The position numbers were made by a program, and so were the translations under genes. The notes beneath the pieces are model-generated. The model saw only the letters and a list, made by a program, of their open reading frames with translations. It ran no database searches and was not told where the DNA came from. A stretch of 7,312 nucleotides of DNA from Acetobacterium sp. (lineage in GTDB: Bacteria > Bacillota > Clostridia > Eubacteriales > Eubacteriaceae): NCBI GenBank assembly GCA_022013395.1, contig JAKLQL010000656.1, positions 1 through 7,312 of the forward strand. Reading direction: 5' to 3'. This document shows, one piece after another, positions 1-4,937 of the stretch (the first letter of the stretch is position 1; every line of letters starts with the position of its first letter).

Positions 1-12
1 AAGGAGGATGGT

Positions 13-54
13 TTCACCCGAAGTTCTGCTATTCCTGGAAGATCTTCGGGTGAA
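13..54. repeat. 11-bp inverted repeat (hairpin)
   Basis: TTCACCCGAAG (13-23) and its exact reverse complement CTTCGGGTGAA (44-54) flank a 20-nt spacer. The inner side of the right arm overlaps a perfect 10-bp palindrome, GAAGATCTTC (38-47). No T-tract follows on either strand, so an ordinary intrinsic terminator is not well supported. It could be a regulatory hairpin or part of a mobile-element end extending leftwards. Confidence 0.6.
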
Positions 55-118
55 TAAAGATTTTGTTATACACCGAGAGATGGTGCGCAGGAATTCCGAT
101 ACTCGCGGCATCGTGTAT

Positions 119-149
119 TTAATACATTGAACTCAGTACAATGTATTAA
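119..149. repeat. 11-bp inverted repeat with 9-nt loop
   Basis: TTAATACATTG (119-129) pairs exactly with CAATGTATTAA (139-149). The stem is A+T rich with a short loop and contains the stop codon (128-130) of the short left-edge frame. It could act as a weak terminator for leftward or rightward transcripts, or as an operator-like palindrome. No run of T follows on either strand. Confidence 0.55.
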
Positions 150-259
150 GTATTGGTAATAATGTTTAACAGCATCTATTCACCATGCATAGTTAAGTGC
201 AAGTTGGTAATTTTTGTATTATTTCTGATATTATAAAAATAGACACATAGATTTATTTA

Positions 260-577
260 TTATTTTAGATTCATAGTCTCCCACTTCTTCATTTTCTTAA
301 ATTTTTTTTCAAGAAGCCATTCAAGGTCGGCATTTTCTTCAAGGATGCGGTTGGCATCATCGAGCAGCAAGGCCTGTTTGGTATATTTTAATAATTCTTC
401 AAATCTTTCCGGGGTTTTCCTGCCGTTACTTTGGTAAACCAGGTGTGGCTCTGGTGAGGTTGGACATATGGCGATTGACGAGTAACTTAACTCGGTGCCG
501 CCATTGAATTCTTCCTGGGTCATCTCATCGATTGCAATAAACACACTCCTGATTTCATTAACTAATTTAGATATCAT
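260..577 (-). CDS. Small hypothetical protein, 105 aa
   Basis: I do not recognise this protein. It has no signal peptide, membrane segment or cysteine cluster, so it is probably a soluble cytosolic protein. The N-terminal half (residues 1-50) mixes hydrophobic and polar residues. The C-terminal half (about 55-105) is rich in Glu, Lys and Leu, looks helical, and ends in a basic stretch (KKFKKMKKWE). The start is supported by an AAGAGGTG ribosome binding site just upstream of ATG 577 and by a good promoter at 608-636. It ends in TAA at 260 and stands alone on the minus strand, transcribed away from the neighbouring IS21 remnant. It may be a resident host gene whose upstream region received the IS insertion, or a cargo gene of a larger island. 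A real gene is likely; its function is unknown. Confidence 0.65.
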   Translation of the reverse strand: MISKLVNEIRSVFIAIDEMTQEEFNGGTELSYSSIAICPTSPEPHLVYQSNGRKTPERFEELLKYTKQALLLDDANRILEENADLEWLLEKKFKKMKKWETMNLK

Positions 578-607
578 TCTTCACCTCTTTCAAAAGTATT
601 TTATTTA

Positions 608-636
608 ATAATAATGGCATTGAAAACGAACGTCAA
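608..636 (-). promoter_or_regulatory. Promoter for the 105-aa gene
   Basis: Read on the minus strand, TTGACG (636-631) is followed after exactly 17 bp by TATTAT (613-608). Each box differs from the sigma-A consensus at one base. Transcription would start near 601, giving a leader of about 24 nt that includes the ribosome binding site. The -35 box lies within or next to the presumed left end of the IS21-like remnant, so the promoter could be a hybrid of IS and host DNA. Confidence 0.55.
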
Positions 637-664
637 GAGTAAAAAGTGATTATTTCACGGTAAT

Positions 665-757
665 GATACTAACGATATTCAATTGGATACCGGTAGTACA
701 CACATTGATACCGACAACGATTCACAAATCAATACTGGCTATTCATGGAATGATACC
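665..757 (+). repeat. GATACC repeats phased at 21-24 bp, IS21-end type
   Basis: The motif GATAC (AATAC in one copy) recurs at 665, 686, 707, 731 and 752, with spacings of 21, 21, 24 and 21 bp, about two helical turns. The stretch between copies is variable. IS21-family ends are known to carry several copies of a terminal sequence, thought to be transposase binding sites. The position, just upstream of istA copy 1, fits that role. A short frame reads through the repeats but has no start codon and stops at TAA 767-769. Confidence 0.55.
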
Positions 758-770
758 GCTGCCTTATAAT
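742..770 (+). promoter_or_regulatory. Candidate promoter of istA copy 1
   Basis: A perfect TATAAT lies at 765-770, with a weak -35 candidate TTCATG at 742-747 and a 17-bp spacer. Transcription would begin near 777, about 45 nt before the chosen istA start. The -35 region overlaps the last phased GATAC repeat, so transposase bound there could repress its own gene. Confidence 0.4.
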
Positions 771-779
771 GTATATCAG

Positions 780-793
780 GGAATAAATATTCC
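780..793. repeat. 14-bp palindrome before istA copy 1
   Basis: GGAATA (780-785) and TATTCC (788-793) form a perfect inverted repeat around AA. It lies between the -10 box and the ribosome binding site of istA copy 1. The second istA has a palindrome in the equivalent place (5584-5599), suggesting an operator or leader hairpin. Confidence 0.4.
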
Positions 794-821
794 TTAATAC
801 CTTATAAAGGAGGACATGAAT

Positions 822-1463
822 ATGTCCAGAAAAATCGCCGTGAAGCTCATTATGGAATTGCGTGCCAATGGGCTTTCACAATCATCAATCGCACGCAGCA
901 GACACATGTCAAAAACTTCTGTTAATGAAGTTTTCCGTATTGCTGAAGAACAGCATCTTTCTTATGATGATATCAAAGACCAGTCTTTAGGAGAAGTCTA
1001 TCATCTGTTCTTTCCGCATAAACATGCTGAAGAAACCATTTATACGCTGCCGGATTATGACTATGTTCATAATGAGTTGACCAAAGTGGGTGTCACCCTC
1101 AAAATTCTCTGGCAAGAGTATCGGGATCAATGCACTGCCACGTCACATCTCGGCGTTGGTTATACGAAATTCTGTAATGGTTATCGTGATGAAGTGGCGC
1201 GTAAAAAGCTAACCAATCATCTGACCCATAAGCCGGGTGTGAACGCCGAAGTTGACTGGAGTGGCAAAACTCAAAAGCTGATTGACCAGGTGACCGGTGA
1301 TGAGATAAAAGTTTATCTCTTTGTTGGGACCTTACCGTACAGCCAGTATACCTATGTTGAACCGTGTTTAGATATGAAACAAAATACCTGGCTCAATTGT
1401 CATGTGCACATGTATGAATACTTTGGTGGTTCAACGGTTCGCACGGTTTGTGATAACTTATAA
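822..1463 (+). CDS. istA: IS21-family transposase IstA, N-terminal fragment
   Basis: This is the N-terminal half of an IS21-type DDE transposase, which normally works with the ATPase IstB to cut and join IS ends. The first 60 or so residues contain a helix-turn-helix (GLSQSSIARSRHMSKTSV). An RNase H-like fold follows, with the first catalytic Asp in EVDWSG (Asp145) and the second in the final CDNL (Asp211). The third acidic residue and everything after it are lost: 213 residues remain of a usual 400-500. The stop TAA at 1461-1463 comes from the first bases of the RIT end. ATG 822 is preferred because AGGAGG (808-813) lies 8 nt before it; ATG 816 is in frame but only 2 nt from that site. The fragment cannot be a working transposase but keeps its DNA-binding part. 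Confidence 0.85.
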   Translation: MSRKIAVKLIMELRANGLSQSSIARSRHMSKTSVNEVFRIAEEQHLSYDDIKDQSLGEVYHLFFPHKHAEETIYTLPDYDYVHNELTKVGVTLKILWQEYRDQCTATSHLGVGYTKFCNGYRDEVARKKLTNHLTHKPGVNAEVDWSGKTQKLIDQVTGDEIKVYLFVGTLPYSQYTYVEPCLDMKQNTWLNCHVHMYEYFGGSTVRTVCDNL

Positions 1464-1514
1464 TGTAAATCTTTACATTAGAGATTTAATGTAAACCAGA
1501 TTTTAATGTAAAGT
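1451..1514. repeat. RIT left terminal inverted repeat, 64 bp
   Basis: This segment is the exact reverse complement of 4874-4937. It begins TGATAACTTA, which is also istA coding sequence, then a 20-bp palindrome at 1461-1480 (TAATGTAAA, TC, TTTACATTA). Two direct copies of TAATGTAAA follow at 1487-1495 and 1504-1512. Perfect identity over 64 bp suggests that the element is recent or that its ends are under strong constraint. The true element edge is probably at or within a few bases of 1461, since the first ten bases could belong to both target genes. Confidence 0.9.
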
Positions 1515-1570
1515 AAGATGTCGGAAGGCCCTGTTTTACAAAATATCAGCTGCATCTTACTTTACATTAA
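1503..1570. repeat. RIT left subterminal inverted arms around a core
   Basis: TTAATGTAAAGTAAGATG (1503-1520) is the exact reverse complement of 1553-1570, an 18-bp pair with a 32-bp spacer. The arms contain the fourth and fifth TAATGTAAA boxes of this end (1504-1512, and inverted at 1561-1569). The spacer holds CCCTGTTTT (1529-1537), also found in the matching spacer at the other end. Two inverted recombinase-binding arms around a central region is the usual plan of a tyrosine recombinase site, although this spacer is longer than the usual 6-8-bp crossover region. It lies 7 bp after the ritC stop, so it could also form a hairpin ending the rit transcript. Confidence 0.75.
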
Positions 1571-1577
1571 CAATAAA

Positions 1578-2585
1578 TCACAGCAAGCTATCTAGAAATC
1601 CCATAAGTTCTGCCTTCTCCTTCTCTGAATAGTAATCAGCACTTTGAGGTATTGTTTTCTGTGATACCTGTTCAATTGCTTTGCGTGTAACTTCAGGATT
1701 TGATGTGAGATAGACCTGTGTAGTCACCACCGATGAATGACCAAGGAAATCCCGGACATTATATATGCTTACACCTGCATTAACGAGATGAGTTGCTTTA
1801 CTGTGCCTTAGCAGATGTGGATGAAAGCCGATAGTACAATCCTCAGGATGTTCTTTATGAACCAACTCTTCATATTTTTGCATGATGTGCCGGATTCCCT
1901 GGCGGGTAAGCCGGCATCCCTGACGGTTCATAAACAGTATGTCATTGGGTTTTAGGCCATAGCACTGAATATATTTTTTGATGATTTTTACTGTCTCTGG
2001 TCTTAATGGAATCTGCCTGTACTTATTTCCTTTTCCATGAACATAGATCCGACTGCATTTATCGAGTTGGATATCGGAAACATTCAGGTCCAGGATCTCC
2101 TGGACACGACATCCGGAATCGTATAGCAGAGTCAGTATTGCCAGATGACGTAGCCCAGCTTTAGATTCAGCATCGATTCCTTTTAGCAGATGGAAAACCT
2201 CGTCTTCAGTCATATATGTCGGTGGACAGGATTCCGTTTTGGCAAAGGGCAGATTTATAATGTCTGAACAGAGACCGGAATATTCAGGTGCAACGGACAG
2301 GACGTATTCGTAAAAGGATTTCAAATGTGCAAGCCTGACGTTCCTGGTTGAAACAGAATTGTTTCGCTCCCGGGCCAGCCATTCAACAAAGAGCCTGACC
2401 GTATCGAGTGTAATATCCTGTAGATCCAGTTCAGAGGGTGTAGGTCCGGTGTCCATTAAATACTTCAGGAACAGCCGAAAGGTATCACGGTATGAAGAGA
2501 CGGTATTATTACCATAATTCCGCTGGCTGATCATGTATGACAGAAAATATTTCTGTACAAAGTGGGAAAATCTGCTATTCATCAT
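1578..2585 (-). CDS. ritC: Tyrosine recombinase RitC, third of the trio
   Basis: A 335-aa phage-integrase-family tyrosine recombinase, which cuts and rejoins DNA through a covalent phosphotyrosine link. An N-terminal core-binding (SAM-like) domain spans about residues 8-98 and the catalytic domain about 122-300. All expected active-site residues are visible: Arg160 (GCRVQEI), Lys185 (HGKGNK), His257 and Arg260 (HLLRH), His283 (LGHSS) and Tyr292 (QVYLT). A C-terminal tail of about 40 residues, charged and probably helical, follows and might contact a partner recombinase. The start overlaps the ritB stop by 11 nt, with GGAGGT five bases upstream. A second ATG directly follows the first, and either could be used. 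Together with ritA and ritB it presumably recombines the element's ends. It resembles XerC/D most but sits in the trio, so a chromosome-dimer role is unlikely. Confidence 0.9.
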   Translation of the reverse strand: MMNSRFSHFVQKYFLSYMISQRNYGNNTVSSYRDTFRLFLKYLMDTGPTPSELDLQDITLDTVRLFVEWLARERNNSVSTRNVRLAHLKSFYEYVLSVAPEYSGLCSDIINLPFAKTESCPPTYMTEDEVFHLLKGIDAESKAGLRHLAILTLLYDSGCRVQEILDLNVSDIQLDKCSRIYVHGKGNKYRQIPLRPETVKIIKKYIQCYGLKPNDILFMNRQGCRLTRQGIRHIMQKYEELVHKEHPEDCTIGFHPHLLRHSKATHLVNAGVSIYNVRDFLGHSSVVTTQVYLTSNPEVTRKAIEQVSQKTIPQSADYYSEKEKAELMGFLDSLL

Positions 2586-3558
2586 AACTGACCTCCGGCA
2601 CTATGTCTGCCATGAACATCTCATCCGAGATGAAACGGGCATGGGCGATCTCAGTGAAATGGATATATTTTTCAGTGTCCACAAGATTGACATGCCCCAT
2701 GTATGCAGCCAGAATAGGAACTGCACTGTATTCGCTCATTCCGCTGGCGATCATCTGTTCAAGGCTCCTTGTGCAAAAAGTATGTCTGAGGGAGTGGAGC
2801 GTTGGTAGACTACTATCTTCACACCTTATATCAGCGATGGCACATATTTTTTGAAACATGTATTTTGCAGCTGAATAGGAATAATAACTGCCTGTATATG
2901 GTGACACAAAGAACGGCTCTTCTGCTGACATGCTATCGTTATTCCTGAAGTAAATCCTCAGGACGTCCATCAGACTGTCAGAAACAGGGATGAAACGAGA
3001 GACACCATTTTTTCCATTAATGACTTTGATGACACCCCGTAAAATGTCAACGTCATCATTTGTCATTTGGAGGACTTCACCGATCCGCATTCCGGTACCA
3101 ATCAGAATGCGCAGCATTATCGGGTACACGCGGAGATGGTTGTTGCATCTGCGGCTTTCTGTAAGATGGTCTGCCACATGCAGGAGTTTTGAAATCTCCT
3201 CCGTACTGAAAATATATGGCCTGAACTGGGGCCGTGGAAGTGCGGCATAATTTCTTCCCACAGCGGCACATGGGATTCCAAGGATCCCCATAAACTGACA
3301 GAACTGCCGCAAAAGGGAAATGCTTTTACCACGGGTATCGCTGCTGGCAAAAGATTCCGGGGACAAGATTTCTTCTACCATTTGCGCCGTGATTTTTACG
3401 GTGCTGTATTGGCACAGCTTATTGTTCAGTGAGCGCAGATTGATAATTGTTGACCGTGAGACCTTTTCGCCCTTACCGCGTTTGTATTCAATAAATTTTT
3501 CGAAATAGTCTCTGAAAGGCCCGTCTTTAAACTGGAGGAACTCTTTGTCATTTATCAT
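2575..3558 (-). CDS. ritB: Tyrosine recombinase RitB, second of the trio
   Basis: A 327-aa tyrosine recombinase of the phage integrase family. The N-terminal core-binding domain covers about residues 14-105 and the catalytic domain about 115-305. The catalytic set is complete: Arg158 (GMRIGEV), Lys183 (NGKNG), His255 and Arg258 (HSLRH), His289 (MGHVN) and Tyr298 (EKYIH). GTGMRIGE is the family's typical first-arginine box, and the long insertion between HSLRH and MGHVN is a feature of some trio members. The start overlaps the ritA stop by 11 nt and has GGAGGT 8 nt upstream; its own stop overlaps the ritC start by 11 nt, so the three proteins are probably made in coupled translation. Its separate role is not known; the trio presumably divides strand exchange or site-binding duties at the multi-box ends. 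Confidence 0.9.
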   Translation of the reverse strand: MINDKEFLQFKDGPFRDYFEKFIEYKRGKGEKVSRSTIINLRSLNNKLCQYSTVKITAQMVEEILSPESFASSDTRGKSISLLRQFCQFMGILGIPCAAVGRNYAALPRPQFRPYIFSTEEISKLLHVADHLTESRRCNNHLRVYPIMLRILIGTGMRIGEVLQMTNDDVDILRGVIKVINGKNGVSRFIPVSDSLMDVLRIYFRNNDSMSAEEPFFVSPYTGSYYSYSAAKYMFQKICAIADIRCEDSSLPTLHSLRHTFCTRSLEQMIASGMSEYSAVPILAAYMGHVNLVDTEKYIHFTEIAHARFISDEMFMADIVPEVSYDE

Positions 3559-4765
3559 AACCGGGAACCTCCAATGCGGCGATTTTTAAATGCCTGATAT
3601 CGGACCAGATATAGGTATTGGTTGAAGCAATCGTGGTATGTCCCATGATGGTTGCGACTTCGTTTACAGGAAATTCATCTGCTATGAGTTCAGTAGCCAA
3701 GCTGTGCCTCATGGAATGCAGGCCGTGATGCTTGTTCACCGTATTGACCCCGGCCATGACAAAGTAACGGCTGATACGATAGGAAAAATGGTCGTTCTGG
3801 GCATAAGGCTCATGCGGCGACCTATGCTTGATAAACACATGTGGATCATCTGATGAAGGACGTGCGTTTTTGATATAGTCCAGCAGGGCCAGTATTACCG
3901 CTTCTATCATTGGAAATTTGACGTACCGTTTTGTTTTGTACTGGTGTAGTGTAATGGTGTTCTTCTTCCAGTTAATGGATGAAAACCGTAATTCGCGGAT
4001 GTCGCTCACACGCAGCCCGTAGACACATGCGAGGATCATCATCAAATAATCCGTCTTGCCTGGTTTTGTGCTGCGATCCACAGCTGCCATGACATCATGG
4101 ATTTCAGTCGTTGAATAGCAGGAAGCCAATCTCTCGTGTTTATGAGAATGGAGCTGGCTAAGTAAAGGCATTGGATCGCAGGCCAGCCGACATGAGATTT
4201 CCGGGGAGGAAAAGAAGTTCCTCAAAGTGTACAGGATATTTGCCTTTCCCTGTGAACTGTATTTTCCGGAAAGCTGGGTGATAAACTGTACCATAAGATT
4301 CGGATTAATTGATTCGATTTCCCGGCATCCATTTTCAGCCAGAAATATGAAGAATACTTTGATTCTTCCCATCCTGCTACTTATTGTTCCGCTACTTTTT
4401 CCCTGCCGTGTCATCCAGTCAGAGTAGACGGTCGCTTCATGCTCATAAACTGTTGGAATGACAGAGTTACCATAGCAATATTTGTGTTTTGGCCTCCTAC
4501 CATTTATGACATCATTTAACATCTGCAGAATACGTGCTTTTCTGCGTAAGTACACAGTCGAGGGTTTTTCAAAAGGCCTAACAGAAAGAGTCTCTTGATA
4601 ATAATCAAGAAGTTTTTGGTGTAAGTTTCCCTCACCTGTCGCCGCATAATCATAAAAATCATTCAACACATGGATCAAGCAAGCTTTGTATTTTGAATCA
4701 TCCAGAAAGAGTAATTGCTCTTTCAGTTCATCTAGGGCATTTCCCAATAAGTTTAAATCAGCCAT
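3548..4765 (-). CDS. ritA: Tyrosine recombinase RitA, first of the trio
   Basis: A 405-aa tyrosine recombinase, the largest and first-translated of the three. Residues 1 to about 100 are an extra N-terminal region, mostly helical and without a motif I recognise. The core-binding domain follows (about 105-190), then the catalytic domain (about 215-395). Catalytic residues are all present: Arg252 (YGLRVSDI), Lys277 (QYKTKR), His350 and Arg353 (HSMRH), His376 (MGHTT) and Tyr385 (NTYIW). The start ATG at 4765 has a full AAGGAGGT ribosome binding site 10 nt upstream. The N-terminal extension may bind a different set of boxes in the element ends or bridge partners; that is inference from size alone. 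The leader between the right-hand repeats and the gene (4766-4817) holds only the ribosome binding site and a possible promoter. Confidence 0.9.
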   Translation of the reverse strand: MADLNLLGNALDELKEQLLFLDDSKYKACLIHVLNDFYDYAATGEGNLHQKLLDYYQETLSVRPFEKPSTVYLRRKARILQMLNDVINGRRPKHKYCYGNSVIPTVYEHEATVYSDWMTRQGKSSGTISSRMGRIKVFFIFLAENGCREIESINPNLMVQFITQLSGKYSSQGKANILYTLRNFFSSPEISCRLACDPMPLLSQLHSHKHERLASCYSTTEIHDVMAAVDRSTKPGKTDYLMMILACVYGLRVSDIRELRFSSINWKKNTITLHQYKTKRYVKFPMIEAVILALLDYIKNARPSSDDPHVFIKHRSPHEPYAQNDHFSYRISRYFVMAGVNTVNKHHGLHSMRHSLATELIADEFPVNEVATIMGHTTIASTNTYIWSDIRHLKIAALEVPGYDK

Positions 4766-4801
4766 TTCTAATATTACCTCCTTGTTTTTCGGGCTGATTT
4801 A

Positions 4802-4828
4802 ATTATGAATTGGATTCTTTAATGTAAA
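4802..4828 (-). promoter_or_regulatory. Candidate promoter of the rit operon
   Basis: On the minus strand TTTACA (4828-4823) is followed after 15 bp by CATAAT (4807-4802). Each box differs from consensus at one base, but the spacer is short. The -35 box is part of the innermost TAATGTAAA box, so recombinase bound at the end would cover it. That would give simple autorepression of the trio. Other promoter positions in 4766-4875 cannot be excluded. Confidence 0.3.
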
Positions 4829-4886
4829 GTTAAATACTAGAGAAAACAGGGTAACCCAGAGAATATGAGTTTAACTTTACATTAAA
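4818..4886. repeat. RIT right subterminal inverted arms around a core
   Basis: TTTAATGTAAAGTTAAA (4818-4834) is the exact reverse complement of 4870-4886, a 17-bp pair with a 35-bp spacer. It mirrors the left-hand arms at 1503-1570. The inner parts of the arms differ between the two ends (GTTAAA here, GTAAGATG on the left), yet within each end the two arms match each other, which points to selection for pairing or symmetric binding. The spacer holds AAAACAGGG (4843-4851), the reverse complement of the left CCCTGTTTT, so the core has the same orientation relative to each edge. Confidence 0.75.
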
Positions 4887-4937
4887 ATCTGGTTTACATT
4901 AAATCTCTAATGTAAAGATTTACATTATAAGTTATCA
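4874..4937. repeat. RIT right terminal inverted repeat, 64 bp
   Basis: The exact reverse complement of 1451-1514. It contains TAATGTAAA boxes at 4876-4884 and 4893-4901 (both inverted) and the 20-bp palindrome at 4908-4927, whose centre is GA on this strand. The outermost ten bases are also the Asp-Asn-Leu codons of istA copy 2. Identity with the left end stops sharply at 4873 on the inner side and 4938 on the outer side. Confidence 0.9.

Larger units (their letters stand above)
1..259. other. Gene-poor left edge with two inverted repeats
   Basis: No gene can be assigned here with confidence. Three plus-strand frames are open at the left edge and stop at 53, 57 and 130. The longest could start at ATG 8 and would encode 40 residues beginning MVSPEVLLFLEDL. 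It has an AGGAGG-like stretch upstream (positions 2-7) that lies too close to that ATG for normal use. It may be the tail of a gene lying to the left or a chance frame, and I do not recognise it. The rest (150-259) is A+T rich and shows nothing I can name. Confidence 0.4.
621..1460 (+). mobile_element. IS21-family element, 5' half only (copy 1)
   Basis: This span carries the left end and the first part of istA of an IS21-family insertion sequence. The evidence is the truncated IstA at 822-1463 and the phased terminal-type repeats at 665-757. The outer boundary is not fixed by the sequence: TG at 621 is a plausible start because IS21 ends commonly begin with TG, but anything from about 600 to 660 is possible. 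The inner boundary is the RIT junction at 1460/1461. The rest of istA, all of istB and the other IS end are missing, so this copy cannot move by itself. Confidence 0.6.
1461..4927 (-). mobile_element. RIT element (recombinase in trio), about 3.5 kb
   Basis: Three different tyrosine recombinase genes, ritA-ritB-ritC, lie in one overlapping operon bounded by long inverted repeats. This organisation, gene order and approximate protein sizes (about 400, 320 and 335 aa) match the published description of RIT elements and the similar mobile integrase cassettes. All three genes are open from start to stop with full catalytic sets, and the ends are identical, so the element looks intact and possibly active. 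No cargo gene is present. It interrupts two different IS21 istA genes, one at each edge. How such elements move, and why three recombinases are needed, is not settled. Confidence 0.85.

Noticed and set aside
650..769. Short coding frame with an Asp-Thr-rich repeat peptide upstream of istA copy 1
   Set aside because: It has no start codon or ribosome binding site; the peptide periodicity follows from the 21-bp DNA repeats being a multiple of three.
816..1463. ATG 816 as the start of istA copy 1
   Set aside because: It is only 2 nt from the AGGAGG site, while ATG 822 has an 8-nt gap; the two-residue difference does not affect the assignment.
2533..3508. Several plus-strand open frames inside the recombinase operon
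   Set aside because: They lie opposite ritB/ritC with full catalytic motifs, have no convincing ribosome binding sites and no recognisable domains; they are shadows of the minus-strand genes.
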